In this document: in pieces, positions 45,095-54,792 of the stretch
Layout of the letters: every line of letters begins with the position of its first letter
Numbering within the stretch: the first letter of the stretch is position 1
NCBI RefSeq assembly: GCF_016801985.1
Contig: NZ_JAEVLS010000003.1
Span: 248,001 to 312,000, forward strand
Origin: Steroidobacter gossypii
Lineage (GTDB): Bacteria; Pseudomonadota; Gammaproteobacteria; Steroidobacterales; Steroidobacteraceae
Length of the DNA stretch: 64,000 nucleotides
Reading direction: 5' to 3'
Notes under the pieces: model-generated
The model's database searches: none
The model's input: the letters and a program-made list of their open reading frames with translations, nothing else
Told to the model about the DNA's origin: nothing
Position numbers and translations under genes: made by a program

Positions 45095-46474
45095 CTATCT
45101 CCGCGGCGGATGCGAGCCCACATCGGCTCGGAAGGTTTCGATGGGCAGTTCTATGCCACGAGCGTGCACCTCACGCAGGAAAGCGGGCACGATACCCGTC
45201 GGCTTCAGCTCACCGAGCACATTGCCTTGAGCATCGACGCCCTGGCGCACGAAAACGAACAACTCGGTAGAGGTGACGATATCGCCTTCCATGCCATTGA
45301 TCTCTTGCAAGCTCACGACCCGGCGCTTGCCGTCTTCCATGCGCTCCACCTGAATAACGATGTCGATGGCCGAAGCAATTTGCGCACGCAGCGCCTTGGT
45401 TGGGAAGTTGATGCCGGTCATGGACACCATGTTCTCGATCCGGCCGAGCGCGTCCCGAGGAGTGTTGGCGTGGATCGTGGTCAACGAGCCATCGTGACCG
45501 GTGTTCATCGCCTGCAGCATATCCAGAGCTTCGCCGCCACGGACTTCGCCCAGCACGATGCGGTCCGGTCGCATACGCAGACTGTTTCTTACCAGATCCC
45601 GCTGAGTGACGGCGCCGCGCCCTTCGATGTTGGCGGGGCGAGTCTCCAAACGCACCACGTGCGGCTGTTGCAACTGCAGTTCGGCGGAGTCCTCGATGGT
45701 GACGATGCGGTCGGTATCCGGGATAAAGCCGGACATCAGATTCAACAATGTGGTCTTGCCCGCGCCTGTGCCGCCCGAAACTACCACGTTCAGTCGAGCA
45801 TTCACGATTGCGCTCATCACCTGCGCGATCGCCGGCGTCAGGCTGCCAAGCTGAATCAGGTCGGCGATGCTCAGCAGCTCGACTGCGAAACGCCGGATCG
45901 ACAGTATCGGACCGTCGATGGCGAGTGGCGGAATGATCGCATTCACACGCGATCCATCCTTTAGCCGCGCATCCACCATGGGAGAGGACTCGTCGATGCG
46001 ACGTCCCACCGCCGACACGATGCGATCGATGATGTTCAGCAGATGAGCATCGTTGCTGAAAGTGATGTTGGTCAGCTCCAGCTTGCCGCGCCGCTCGACG
46101 TACACTTGCCGCGCGCCGTTGACCAGAATGTCCGAAACCGACTTATCGGCCAGCAGCGGCTCTAGCGGCCCCAGCCCGAGGACTTCATCTTCGATGCGCC
46201 GGATGATCCGTTGCCGCGAAGCGATGCTGAGCGGCGCGCGTTCCTCTGCGATGAGGTTCTCGCATACATCGCGGATCTGTCGCCTGGCGTCTTTATCGTC
46301 GGCGCCCGCGAGCAACGATAGATCCAGCACCTTCAAAAGACGCTGATAGGTGATCTCTTTCCATTCGCGCTCGGCGGGCGAAAGTGGCCGCATGCGATCG
46401 TCTGCGGCGTCGGCGGCCTCTTCGCTCACGAGACCGGGACGCTTCGCGAGCAGTACGGTCAGATCCGCGTTCAT
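45095..46474 (-). CDS. tadA: Tad pilus secretion ATPase TadA/CpaF
   Basis: Hexameric VirB11-like ATPase of 459 residues that powers Flp pilus assembly and perhaps retraction. Walker A is [14 protein letters not shown], the Asp box is [13 protein letters not shown], Walker B is [16 protein letters not shown], and the His box is [18 protein letters not shown]. The N-terminal region is the usual helical CpaF extension. Its ATG overlaps the tadZ stop (ATGA). Confidence 0.96.
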   Translation of the reverse strand: MNADLTVLLAKRPGLVSEEAADAADDRMRPLSPAEREWKEITYQRLLKVLDLSLLAGADDKDARRQIRDVCENLIAEERAPLSIASRQRIIRRIEDEVLGLGPLEPLLADKSVSDILVNGARQVYVERRGKLELTNITFSNDAHLLNIIDRIVSAVGRRIDESSPMVDARLKDGSRVNAIIPPLAIDGPILSIRRFAVELLSIADLIQLGSLTPAIAQVMSAIVNARLNVVVSGGTGAGKTTLLNLMSGFIPDTDRIVTIEDSAELQLQQPHVVRLETRPANIEGRGAVTQRDLVRNSLRMRPDRIVLGEVRGGEALDMLQAMNTGHDGSLTTIHANTPRDALGRIENMVSMTGINFPTKALRAQIASAIDIVIQVERMEDGKRRVVSLQEINGMEGDIVTSTELFVFVRQGVDAQGNVLGELKPTGIVPAFLREVHARGIELPIETFRADVGSHPPRR

Positions 46475-47664
46475 CGGGTTCTCCCAGGCAGCAAGCTAGA
46501 GAAGGTGCGCGCGATCACGCTGGAGCGCGCCTGAGCGGAGGTTCCGCCCAACCGGGTCTCCAAAGCCATCACCGCGCGCGTGATGGAGGCGTTGCCCGCG
46601 TAGTCGAGCAAAGCAGTACCGCTGTTGATGCACTCTGAGACCGTGCCGAAATCGTTCGGCACCAAGGCTGGCTTGCCGCAGCTCAGCGCCTTCTGAATGT
46701 CGTCGACGGCGACTGTCGCGCTCTTCTCGAAGCGATTGATGACCACGCACAATTGATCCTTGGCGACACCGACCTCCGAGCGTAGCCATTGCACCAAGCG
46801 AGTGGCGTCGCGCACGGCGGTGACGGACTGCTGCAAGACCAGCACGATCTGATGAGCGCGTTGCATGACTGCGGTAGTGACGGCACCAACGCTTCTGGGC
46901 GTGTCGACCACGACGTGCTCGTGACCGCGCAGAGCCACGTTGAGCAGCTGATTGACGGCGGCCGGAGAAATGTTGCTGGCTGCGAGCGGCTCATCGGTCG
47001 CATGGCTCAAAACATTCAAGCCCGAGGCGTGCTTGGCGAAATACCCTTCGAGCGCGAGCTCGTCGAGCCCCGCCAGATTGTCCAGCGCCTGTTCGATGCC
47101 ACGCTTCGGATAAAGGTCCAGGTAAAGCGGCGCCGCACCGAATTGCAGATCGAGATCGAGCAGTGCGGTGCGTTGTTTCGAGCGCGCGGCGAGCACATGA
47201 GCCACATTGCACGCGAGCATGGTCGCGCCACAACCGCCTTTCGCGTTCATGAATACCGAGATCCTGCCCGCACCCGTGGTGGTCGGCCGGCGGCGCTCCT
47301 CCTGCATGCGCTGAATTGCTGGCAACAGATCGCTCTTCACCAGCGCGTCAGGCAGCAGGTCGCGAGCGCCGGCCTGCATTGCCAACCGCATGACATTCAT
47401 ATCGGCAGCCGGACCGATGACGATCAACGCGGGCCGGTGTCCGGCAGGTAGAGCGGCGATCGCCTCGAGTTCTTCTCGCCACAGCCGACTCAGGTGCAGC
47501 ACCACCAGCTCGGGCAGCGGATCGACTCCATGCAGCGGGTTGACGTGGCCGTTGTCATTGAGTTGCCGGGCCGGAGCGAGATCTGCCGCGTGCAGGATTT
47601 GCTCGAGGTGATCGAGCACCTCCTTTCGGCGGGACACGAGCAGAATGTTGAGCGGGTGAGTCAT
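46471..47664 (-). CDS. tadZ: Tad pilus localisation protein TadZ/CpaE
   Basis: 397-residue ParA/MinD-superfamily protein that places the Tad machine in the cell. The N-terminal domain is an atypical receiver (about 1-125; [20 protein letters not shown]), followed by the P-loop domain with a deviant Walker A in [14 protein letters not shown] and [23 protein letters not shown] shows Ala where classical ParA proteins have a lysine, as in many TadZ/CpaE proteins with atypical ATP sites. I chose the ATG at 47664; a longer frame upstream overlaps the tadE gene. Last codons overlap the tadA start. Confidence 0.93.
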   Translation of the reverse strand: MTHPLNILLVSRRKEVLDHLEQILHAADLAPARQLNDNGHVNPLHGVDPLPELVVLHLSRLWREELEAIAALPAGHRPALIVIGPAADMNVMRLAMQAGARDLLPDALVKSDLLPAIQRMQEERRRPTTTGAGRISVFMNAKGGCGATMLACNVAHVLAARSKQRTALLDLDLQFGAAPLYLDLYPKRGIEQALDNLAGLDELALEGYFAKHASGLNVLSHATDEPLAASNISPAAVNQLLNVALRGHEHVVVDTPRSVGAVTTAVMQRAHQIVLVLQQSVTAVRDATRLVQWLRSEVGVAKDQLCVVINRFEKSATVAVDDIQKALSCGKPALVPNDFGTVSECINSGTALLDYAGNASITRAVMALETRLGGTSAQARSSVIARTFSSLLPGRTR

Positions 47665-47666
47665 GC

Positions 47667-48146
47667 CTATACCGCCGCGCACGGCAGGAATGCCTGTTGA
47701 GTAGGGGAGTAGCCGAGGCTCTCGATGGGCAATGTCGCGCTGAAAGGTGGCATCAAGAAGCTGGGCATCGCGAACGGAATCAGCAATTGTTGCGTATAGT
47801 CCACGATGCTCACCTGTACGTAGCGAATGGATGAATAATTCGCGCCGGGATCTGCGAGCGTCGCGCCGGACTGGTCGAGATAGGAAACAAGGACGTTGGC
47901 AGTAGTGAGGTCCGGCGCGATGTCGCTGACGCCGTCGCCATCGGCGAAGATCGCGACCTGGGCCGGCCGGCTGTCTCCGACCGGACATATCGCCGCCACC
48001 CGTGCGCCGCGCCGGGTGCCTTCTACCAAGGCGTTGGCTACGAACAGCGCTCTACCGAACTCGATCACGGCGAACAGCACTATGAACAACACGGCACCGA
48101 CGATCGCGAATTCGACGGTGGTGATGCCTCGCTCATGGTTTCGCAT
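47667..48146 (-). CDS. TadE-like minor pilin (second copy)
   Basis: 159-residue pseudopilin with an N-terminal ERGITTVEFAIVGAVLFIVL, the glycine-to-glutamate(+5) prepilin pattern cut by CpaA, followed by a periplasmic domain. It has two cysteines far apart (AAICPVGD and FLPCAAV) that could pair. Its ATG shares a base with the stop of the upstream tadE gene. Having two TadE genes next to tadG is common in Tad loci, where one may be called tadF. Confidence 0.88.
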   Translation of the reverse strand: MRNHERGITTVEFAIVGAVLFIVLFAVIEFGRALFVANALVEGTRRGARVAAICPVGDSRPAQVAIFADGDGVSDIAPDLTTANVLVSYLDQSGATLADPGANYSSIRYVQVSIVDYTQQLLIPFAMPSFLMPPFSATLPIESLGYSPTQQAFLPCAAV

Positions 48147-48616
48147 CACAGGGCCCTCATCAAGACGCTCGCTGGCAGCGTCAGCGTCAGATCGATCGGC
48201 GCGCCCAAACCGAATGTTGGTAGCGTCGCTCCCACGACGGGAGCGTAGGTGTAGGTTGCAGCCACCCGCACGAATCCATTGCCTACGTCCGTGACAGTTA
48301 CGTTGTCGACACTCAATCCTGGTAGCAATGGCGCGCCTGTGCCCAGGCGATTGCCGGTAACGACCAGATTACGGGTGTCGTCGCGCACCGCCGGAGTGAT
48401 GTTGACGACTCGCGTCGTGCCAACAGCTGCGTTGGTTGCCGCGTAACGCGCGCCGTCGCGCACCGCCTTCATCAGGGTGTTGTATTGGAACAGTACTCTG
48501 CCGATTTCGGCAGTCGCCAGCATCAGCAATAACAGCCCTGGGATGCAGATGGCGAACTCGACCATGGCGAGCCCACGTTCGGAGCGGCAACCCCGCGTGC
48601 GGAGGTGCGCGTTCAT
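48146..48616 (-). CDS. tadE: TadE-like minor pilin (first copy)
   Basis: 156-residue pseudopilin with RGLAMVEFAICIPGLLLLML, a prepilin-type signal and helix. The rest is a small beta-rich domain (VVNITPAVRDDTRNLVVTGN). The start overlaps the tadG stop in an ATGA, and the end overlaps the next tadE by one base, so three minor pilins are translated as a block. It probably acts in pilus initiation or modulation. Confidence 0.88.
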   Translation of the reverse strand: MNAHLRTRGCRSERGLAMVEFAICIPGLLLLMLATAEIGRVLFQYNTLMKAVRDGARYAATNAAVGTTRVVNITPAVRDDTRNLVVTGNRLGTGAPLLPGLSVDNVTVTDVGNGFVRVAATYTYAPVVGATLPTFGLGAPIDLTLTLPASVLMRAL

Positions 48617-49884
48617 GAGTCGTTACTCGCTGGATCGTCATAGAGTTGAATGATGTGTGGGCCGGTGCCTGCGACAGGATTCGGTCCTGGGGTGCCGGTC
48701 ACGGCGCAGTCCGAGACGAACTGGCCGTATACGAACGAATCGTTGCCTTGCTGTTCCGCCGGTTGCAGCAGGAAGAAACATGCGAATCCCAGCAGTGGCA
48801 CCGAGCCCTGCCCGTTGACTGTGCCGTCGCAGTTGCCGACCGGCACCGCCAGCACCCGCCGCTCGAATGCGCCGATCCCGCCTTCGTTGATGGGCTGGTA
48901 ATCGTACGTTCCGGGATTCCGGAGATCGTTCATGTAGTCCTGGTAGTTATAGAGCACGTCGATGTTGGACGGGGTGATCAGCAGGTTCCCCTGGTAGACG
49001 TCGTAGCCCGTCCCATTCTGGACGGCGCGCAATGCCGGCGTCTGAGCGTCGACGATGACATCGGGCGGATAAGTGGCCTGCTGACCGTTCATCGGTCCGT
49101 TGTACTGGCCGAATCGCGTGTTGAGTCCTTGCGCGACCGGCCCCGCTTCGTTGCCGGTCTGCGTTTGGATCGTGCTGCCCCCGGTGAGGCACGCGCCATA
49201 GCTGCCAGCCATGTTCTCGCGCACGATCGCGGCGCCGGGACCGCCGAGCTGGATCAGTTGGAAATTGCCGGGGCCGACCGCGGACTGACCCCCGGGCGTC
49301 GATTTCTTCAGGACGACGGCTGAGTTCGGTGTATATCCGAAGTAGCCCGGGCCGCCCGCATTGCCACAGACCATCATGGGCGCGACGTTGCAAACGGTGC
49401 TGCCGACATTCAGCGTGCGCGGCCCGGCGACTGCAGCCGCTGCCACCGTCTTCTGGAAGATGCCGCCAGCGCGAACCAACCATGCAGGCATCACGAACCC
49501 GGTGGCCCGCACTCGAACGTATGGACCGTTGGCAGCGCCAGCCGCGAACGGTGGCAGCGTCTCCGAATATTCGATCGTGACCTGGATGCTGCCGTTACCG
49601 GCACCGTACGCATCGCCAAGCTCACCATTGCCGCTCGCCGATGCATTGTCACCGAAGGCCTGCAAAGCCTCGGCTGTGGCCAGCCCGGTATTGCCGGTGT
49701 CGTCCAGCGTCTTGGCCGCCGCGAGCGCCGCGGCGTCTACCGTGTTTTGCAAACGGGTCTTGTTGAGAAACACATGACCCATGTCGAGCGCCATCCCGGC
49801 GGTCAGGATCAGTGCTCCCATGGCGACCGCCATCAGGACGACGACGGCGCCTCGTTGCGAATGGCATGACTTGATGGGTTGCAT
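48613..49884 (-). CDS. tadG: TadG-like Flp pilus assembly protein
   Basis: 423-residue protein with a TadE/G-type N-terminal helix (QRGAVVVLMAVAMGALILTA) and the conserved LDMGHVFLNKTRLQNTVDAA, in which residues are removed by the Flp peptidase in some systems. The remaining 350 residues are a Gly/Asn/Thr-rich periplasmic domain with several cysteines. It lacks an obvious von Willebrand MIDAS motif, unlike some longer TadG proteins. It is preceded by the small lipoprotein gene and overlaps tadE. Confidence 0.87.
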   Translation of the reverse strand: MQPIKSCHSQRGAVVVLMAVAMGALILTAGMALDMGHVFLNKTRLQNTVDAAALAAAKTLDDTGNTGLATAEALQAFGDNASASGNGELGDAYGAGNGSIQVTIEYSETLPPFAAGAANGPYVRVRATGFVMPAWLVRAGGIFQKTVAAAAVAGPRTLNVGSTVCNVAPMMVCGNAGGPGYFGYTPNSAVVLKKSTPGGQSAVGPGNFQLIQLGGPGAAIVRENMAGSYGACLTGGSTIQTQTGNEAGPVAQGLNTRFGQYNGPMNGQQATYPPDVIVDAQTPALRAVQNGTGYDVYQGNLLITPSNIDVLYNYQDYMNDLRNPGTYDYQPINEGGIGAFERRVLAVPVGNCDGTVNGQGSVPLLGFACFFLLQPAEQQGNDSFVYGQFVSDCAVTGTPGPNPVAGTGPHIIQLYDDPASNDS

Positions 49885-49916
49885 GGCGTGCCTCGCGAGG
49901 ACGGTCTTGCGTAGAT

Positions 49917-50198
49917 TTATTGCTTGGAGCCAATCTCGAAAACCACCGGCTGCTTGACCTCAGCGATGCCTTTGGCGACATCCTGGCGATAGATTTCGAG
50001 CGCCTTCTCCAGGCGCGCGCCATCGGTGATGGCCGGTGCCAGGGCGGGTGGGTTGCTGGCTGCGGCCGGGTCGAGCGTTTGAGCTTGAACCATTTGTCGC
50101 ACTGACTCGCCGAAATCGGCGTCGGCCAGCGGCGTGTCGGCGCAACCGCCGATCAGCAGTGTGGCGATGGCAAGCGCAGTCACATTGACGATGTTCAT
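49917..50198 (-). CDS. Small lipoprotein of the Tad operon
   Basis: 93-residue protein; the ATG at 50198 follows GAGGAATC and gives a lipoprotein signal ending LLIGGC. The mature part is short and helical (VRQMVQAQTLDP, DGARLEKALEIYRQDVAKG). By position between secretin and TadG it may replace the CpaD/RcpB lipoprotein or act as a secretin pilotin. I do not recognise a named family. Confidence 0.75.
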   Translation of the reverse strand: MNIVNVTALAIATLLIGGCADTPLADADFGESVRQMVQAQTLDPAAASNPPALAPAITDGARLEKALEIYRQDVAKGIAEVKQPVVFEIGSKQ

Positions 50199-50230
50199 GT
50201 GTGATTCCTCGCGGGCATGCATGGGCGCGT

Positions 50231-51796
50231 TCATTTGCTGTCCGAGCTGCCAGATGGAGCGGCCGCTTTGGGTTTGCCTTCGATCTTGCCGCCGAGGAAG
50301 AAGGCGGCAGCGCCCGGATCGCCAATGGCGTCGGTGGGCAGCTTGATGTCGGCAGGCTTGATCGGTTTGGCCAGCTTGGGCGTGACCAGGATCACCAGTT
50401 CGCTTTCACCTTTCTGAAAGCTCTGGCTGCGAAACAGATGACCGAGAATGGGCACGTCGCCGAGGCCGGGGAACTTGTTCACGGCCGAGCGCATGTTTTC
50501 GTTCATCAGGCCGGCGATGCCGATCGTCTGACCGTCACTCAGCTCGACGGTCGATGCGGCGCGACGCTCGGTCAGCGAAGGGATCGTGAACACGGCGGAA
50601 GTGCCGATGGGTTGCAGCGAGACCGAGTTGGCGTTGGACAGCTCGCTGACGCTGACATTGAGCTTGAGGTTGATCCGCTGCGGATCGAGGATCAGCGGCT
50701 GGAACGACAGCTTCACGCCGAAGTCCTTGAACTCGATGCTGATCTGACCGTTCTCCTGGGACACCGGAATCGGAAAGCTGCCACCGGAAAGGAACTGCGC
50801 ATCCTGGCCCGACAACGTTGTGAGGGTCGGCTCGGCGAGAATTTTTGCCAGGCCGCGCGTCTGATATGCGTCTAGCACCACGTTGGCGAGGAAGTCGCTA
50901 CTGAGGAAACTGCCGAATAGGCCGGTGCTGGTGACGATCTGCTCGTTGGGTGCGAACTCATCGAACACCGGTCCGATCGGATTGCCGTTGGCGTTGGCGC
51001 CGTCGCCGAAGACCGGAACGCGCACGTTGCCCGGTTGAAACAAAACATCCGGGAAGGTGGCGCCGCCGTTGACGCCGCCGGTCACCCACTTGCCGGTGTT
51101 TTGCAGAAAATGTGCCTGCGCGTTGAGATTGCGGATCGCCTCGCGATTCACTTCCGCGACTCTCACTTGCAGCATCACCTGGTGCGCGCCGCCGACCGTC
51201 ATGAGGTTGATGACTTCGCCCGCTTTCTTGTCGGGCTCGCCCATGCCGCCGGTCTCTGTTTTGAACATGATCTTTTCCTTGGCCGTGGCGGTTTGTTCCA
51301 GGTAGCCCTTGGCGACCTGCAGCGCGGCGTCCATCTTGGCGGTGCTGGAAACCTGGCCGGACAGCACGATGTTTCGCTGGGCGCTCCATATTTCGACGTT
51401 CTCGCCGGGCAGCACGGTCATGATCTGCTTCTTCAAGTTGTCCAGGTCATGCGTGACGGTGATGTTGAGCGCGCTGACCAGCCGATCGTCGCGATCCCAC
51501 AGCATCACGTTGGTCGCACCGAGATCCTTGCCGAGTACGTACAGCGCGTCGTCGCCGATCAACAGCACGTCGGCTATGTCGGGGTTACCAATGGATACGC
51601 GCTTCACCGCCGCTGGCAGCTCCACGACGCGGCTTTTGAAGATGGGTACCGAGAAAGTCGTGCTACGCGTCGCGCGAATGACCTGATCCGGTGCTTCCTG
51701 TGCCGGTGCGAAGGACGATGTGATCACGCTCGCCAATCCAATCATCAGTGCACACATATTCGCTATCGGGCTCGACGTCGGGCTCTTGTGACGCAT
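50231..51796 (-). CDS. cpaC: Tad pilus secretin CpaC/RcpA
   Basis: Outer-membrane secretin ring of 521 residues. The ATG at 51796 gives a signal peptide ending SSFAPAQ. The pilus/BON-type N-terminal domain follows (VSIGNPDIADVLLIGDDALY), then VNLMTVGG-like blocks: QVMLQVRVAEVNREAI, and the secretin core VVLDAYQTRGLAKILAEPTL, FLSGGSFPIPV and the C-terminal VPILGHLFRSQSFQKGESEL. A C-terminal Lys/Pro/Ala-rich tail extends past the core. Confidence 0.95.
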   Translation of the reverse strand: MRHKSPTSSPIANMCALMIGLASVITSSFAPAQEAPDQVIRATRSTTFSVPIFKSRVVELPAAVKRVSIGNPDIADVLLIGDDALYVLGKDLGATNVMLWDRDDRLVSALNITVTHDLDNLKKQIMTVLPGENVEIWSAQRNIVLSGQVSSTAKMDAALQVAKGYLEQTATAKEKIMFKTETGGMGEPDKKAGEVINLMTVGGAHQVMLQVRVAEVNREAIRNLNAQAHFLQNTGKWVTGGVNGGATFPDVLFQPGNVRVPVFGDGANANGNPIGPVFDEFAPNEQIVTSTGLFGSFLSSDFLANVVLDAYQTRGLAKILAEPTLTTLSGQDAQFLSGGSFPIPVSQENGQISIEFKDFGVKLSFQPLILDPQRINLKLNVSVSELSNANSVSLQPIGTSAVFTIPSLTERRAASTVELSDGQTIGIAGLMNENMRSAVNKFPGLGDVPILGHLFRSQSFQKGESELVILVTPKLAKPIKPADIKLPTDAIGDPGAAAFFLGGKIEGKPKAAAPSGSSDSK

Positions 51797-51870
51797 GTTG
51801 ATTCCGTTACGGATTCCGTGTGGCAAAGGGAGTAGGGAAGCAGTGGAGTTGCTAGTTGGTGGGGAACGTT

Positions 51871-52650
51871 TCAGGAGCTCTTCTCGGCGGTGTCGACGAG
51901 AGTGCCGCGAATGATCGTGACACTTGGGGGCCGCGGCGGCGTGCGCGCGGGTTTCACGACGGGCCGGGGCGGTGGCGGCTCGGCCGCCAGCTGCGGGCGA
52001 AACTCATCGGTGGGGTTGCGTAGAGTGAGTTGGATACGTCCTTCCTCACGAGCGCGCACCAGGACCTCCGCTTCCTGCGGTGTCATCTCTAACGTGACGG
52101 CGCGCACCACCACAGGCTCGCTTTTGTCCTGGGTCGAGGTCTGATCGACTGCGAGCACATGGATGTTCATCAAGATGGTCTCGGTGGTGGCGCGATCGTT
52201 GACCTTGCGCGCGGCGACCACATCGACACGATTGCCGGGCAGCAGGAAGCCGGCCACACCGACGACATCATCGACACGCACCGTCACCGCACGCATGTCG
52301 GGCTTTATGAGCGCGGCGAGCGTGCTTCCTGCTCCACCTTTGGTGAATCGCTCTTTCAGCAGGACTTCGCCGGCGAGCACCTTCTGGGCCGCGATCAGGC
52401 CTTCCACTTCTTTTATGTTGCCGAAGTTGTTGCCCAGCGACGTGCCGGTAGGGACCGTGATCACGTTCAGATGCCGGCCCTCGATGACGGTGCCATAGGG
52501 AATTTCCATCGCGGCGACCACAACCGTCGCGCCGGCGTCCGGCGTCTGGGTGACACGCGCACGCTGCTCGACCCAGTTTTTCGCGGACCAAGCCGCCGCG
52601 GCGCCGAACACCAGCGACAGCATCACCATCATCAAGCCTCGACGCTTCAT
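51871..52650 (-). CDS. cpaB: Tad pilus assembly protein CpaB/RcpC
   Basis: 259-residue periplasmic protein anchored by one N-terminal helix (GLMMVMLSLVFGAAAAWSA). A SAF domain follows (AAMEIPYGTVIEGRHLNVIT), then the RcpC domain (MRAVTVRVDDVVGVAGFLLP, GNRVDVVAA). The C-terminal 45 residues are Pro/Arg-rich and may cross the peptidoglycan. Two ATGs lie at 52659 and 52650; the second has GGAG at a better distance. Confidence 0.93.
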   Translation of the reverse strand: MKRRGLMMVMLSLVFGAAAAWSAKNWVEQRARVTQTPDAGATVVVAAMEIPYGTVIEGRHLNVITVPTGTSLGNNFGNIKEVEGLIAAQKVLAGEVLLKERFTKGGAGSTLAALIKPDMRAVTVRVDDVVGVAGFLLPGNRVDVVAARKVNDRATTETILMNIHVLAVDQTSTQDKSEPVVVRAVTLEMTPQEAEVLVRAREEGRIQLTLRNPTDEFRPQLAAEPPPPRPVVKPARTPPRPPSVTIIRGTLVDTAEKSS

Positions 52651-52678
52651 CTTTGCCATCTCCGCGGTTCTGCCAGGC

Positions 52679-54001
52679 TCAGTCGCGACCTGGCGTGGTT
52701 ACGAAATAGTTGTCCCACGCCCAGTGCAGCGCTTCGGCCGTCAGGCGGTCACGCATGTCCAGGTACACGTTGCGGTCCAGCGCCATGCCGATCAGATCTC
52801 GTGGGTGACAGGGCAGCAGGGGCGTGCCGGTCGGCGTGTAGAGCGCATCGATCATGTGTTGGCAGAGCGCCGGATCGTAATGAACGCCGTGGGTTTCACA
52901 GACCCGCTGCCACACCAGATGGAACTGTTTGGCGTCCAGCGGGTGGAATCCGATCTTGTACCCGATGCGTCGCAGGAATGCGTCGTCGACCAGGTCGCTC
53001 GGCCGCAGATTCGTGGAGAACACCAGGATCACGTCGAACGGCGTGCGGAAGTGCTGTCCGGTGTTCATGCTCAGATAATCGATGCCTTCTTCCATCGGCA
53101 GAATCCAGCGGTTCAGCACGATGTTCGGCGCGACACGCTGACGGCCAAGGTCATCGAGAATCAACATGCCGCCATTGGCTTTGACCTGCAGCGGCGCGCG
53201 GTACTGTCGCGTCGCGGGATCGAATTGCACTTCGAGCATGTCAGTGGTGAGCTCGCCGCCAGTAACCACCAGCGGGCGCCGGCACAACACATAGCGCGGA
53301 TCGTGCCCTCGAGTGAGCATCACCACGGGTGAGTAGTCTTGAAACTGACGGTGGACGCTGGAATCGAAGATGCGCACGACGGTATCGCCGATGGCGATGG
53401 CGTGCGGAATCAGGCAGGTGTCATCGAACAGCCGTGCCAGGCGCTGGCTGATATAAGTCTTGCCCGTGCCGGGCGCGCCGTAGACAAAGATCGCCTTGCC
53501 TGAATTCATCGCAGGGCCCAGCCGGTCCAGCATCGCTGGATCGAGCACAGTGTCTGAAAAGGCGGCACTCATGCGCGCCCGAGTCACGCGCCGGCTGCGA
53601 ACCGATTGCATCCGTACGGTTTCGACATAGCGCTCGAGGGGCACGGGGGCGGGGCCGACGTAGCCACTGACCATCAACGAGGCCATTGCGCTGCCACGAC
53701 CTCTCTCGGTGAGAACGTAGCCGAGACCGGGGGTGTCACCTTGCTGCGCACGAACCTCGATGCGGCCTTCTTTACGTAGGAAGCCGAGCAGTTCCTCCAG
53801 CAGCCGCCCGGAGAGGGCGCTACGAATGACGAGCTCGCGCATGCTGAGTACGCCGCCCTCGAACAGATGCTTCTCCAGCAGATCGCACAGAAATGCTAGC
53901 GGCAGCCCCGTGGCCGCAAGCGTCTGCGGCCGCGGCGCGATCTGCGCTGGATCGAAGCTCGGCGCGTGTGGCTGTGGCGCTTGATATGTTGGTGTCGACA
54001 T
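52679..54001 (-). CDS. AAA+ ATPase inserted in the Tad operon
   Basis: 440-residue cytoplasmic ATPase. Walker A is FVYGAPGTGKTYIS at about 172-185, Walker B GGMLILDDLGRQ near 275-286, and sensor-1 VFSTNLRPSDL with the arginine-rich FLRRIGYKIGF. About 130 residues precede the ATPase domain and contain a winged-helix-like region (MRELVIRSALSGRLLEELLG, FLRKEGRIEVRA). It is not one of the classical Tad proteins, yet lies between cpaA and cpaB on the same strand with 20-30 base gaps. It may act as a remodelling or regulatory ATPase of the machine. Confidence 0.82.
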   Translation of the reverse strand: MSTPTYQAPQPHAPSFDPAQIAPRPQTLAATGLPLAFLCDLLEKHLFEGGVLSMRELVIRSALSGRLLEELLGFLRKEGRIEVRAQQGDTPGLGYVLTERGRGSAMASLMVSGYVGPAPVPLERYVETVRMQSVRSRRVTRARMSAAFSDTVLDPAMLDRLGPAMNSGKAIFVYGAPGTGKTYISQRLARLFDDTCLIPHAIAIGDTVVRIFDSSVHRQFQDYSPVVMLTRGHDPRYVLCRRPLVVTGGELTTDMLEVQFDPATRQYRAPLQVKANGGMLILDDLGRQRVAPNIVLNRWILPMEEGIDYLSMNTGQHFRTPFDVILVFSTNLRPSDLVDDAFLRRIGYKIGFHPLDAKQFHLVWQRVCETHGVHYDPALCQHMIDALYTPTGTPLLPCHPRDLIGMALDRNVYLDMRDRLTAEALHWAWDNYFVTTPGRD

Positions 54002-54028
54002 GAGTTTCTGCCTTCCTGGATCGGTGTC

Positions 54029-54553
54029 TCATCGAGTAGTGATCAGTAGCGCGACAGCAGTGCCGCACGCGATGGCCACGCCATATGGGAAGCGGAGGGA
54101 TGTAGCGTCGCGGGTCCGGCGCGAGTTGCGCATGCTGACGACGGGCGCCAGTAACAGGCCGAACAACCGATGCATGGTGGCCCTGGCGTGCGTTGGCTTG
54201 AATAGAAGCACGCAGAGTCCGAGGACCGTGCCGGCCATCAATGTCATCCCGACTGCGAGCAGCGTGTGCTCGAGTCCCAGGAAAATGCCGACCGTGGCCA
54301 TGGCCTTCACATCGCCGGCGCCGAAAGCTCGCAGCACATAGAAAGGTAGAAACATGGCGAAGCCCACTGCGGCGCCGCCCAGGGCGGTAAGCAATCCGTC
54401 TTCGCCATGCAGCCACAGCTGTGAGCTCAGACCGAAGATGGCTGCGGTCGCACACAGGAGGTTCGGAATGCGGTGCGTGCGCCAGTCGATGATCGCGACC
54501 GCCAGGACGAAGGTGATCAGAGCGGCGTGCATTTGGTCGAAGGGCGCGAGCAT
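54029..54553 (-). CDS. cpaA: Flp prepilin peptidase CpaA/TadV
   Basis: A24-family aspartic peptidase of 174 residues that cleaves Flp and the TadE/G leaders. The two catalytic aspartates are in IIDWRTHRIPN and FGAGDVKAMA. Five or six helices are visible. Two ATGs, 54577 and 54553, are possible; AGGGATC precedes the second. It follows flp after 62 bases. Confidence 0.93.
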   Translation of the reverse strand: MLAPFDQMHAALITFVLAVAIIDWRTHRIPNLLCATAAIFGLSSQLWLHGEDGLLTALGGAAVGFAMFLPFYVLRAFGAGDVKAMATVGIFLGLEHTLLAVGMTLMAGTVLGLCVLLFKPTHARATMHRLFGLLLAPVVSMRNSRRTRDATSLRFPYGVAIACGTAVALLITTR

Positions 54554-54577
54554 CGGAGATCCCTGCTGGTGGGCCAT

Positions 54578-54607
54578 GCGGAGAGCACCTGGTGGGGCGC
54601 CCTCCGC
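54578..54607 (-). other. Possible stem-loop between flp and cpaA
   Basis: GCGGAG and CTCCGC are inverted with an 18-base loop that itself contains CACC and GGTG. It follows the flp stop by nine bases. Such a stem could protect flp message or reduce read-through to the assembly genes, giving more pilin than machinery. It is only a by-eye pairing. Confidence 0.3.
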
Positions 54608-54615
54608 ATCGGCGG

Positions 54616-54792
54616 TTAACCGGTGACCGCGGCGATCAGTTCGTTGATGCGGGCGAGAACTGCGCCACCGAGCGCCTCGAACGCCCCCGCGACCGCCACG
54701 GTGATCAAACCACCAGCCACGGCGTACTCAACGATGGTCAACCCTTCCTCTTCGCGAATGAAATTCAAAACCGCCTGCTTCAGACTGTTCAT
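54616..54792 (-). CDS. flp: Flp major pilin
   Basis: 58-residue pilin subunit. The leader is MNSLKQAVLNFIREEEG; cleavage is expected after Gly17, leaving LTIVEYAVAGGLITVAVAGA with the Glu5-Tyr6 pair that defines Flp pilins. The hydrophobic helix and short C-terminal tail (INELIAAVTG) are typical. GGAGTCAACAA lies before the ATG. It is the first gene of the Tad operon, divergent from an AraC-type regulator. Confidence 0.95.
   Translation of the reverse strand: MNSLKQAVLNFIREEEGLTIVEYAVAGGLITVAVAGAFEALGGAVLARINELIAAVTG

Noticed and set aside
43140-54792. Type II secretion system or type IVa pilus instead of Tad
   Set aside because: A CpaF-type ATPase with two separate F-domain proteins, CpaB, TadZ, TadE/G and a 58-residue Flp pilin together are specific to Tad loci.
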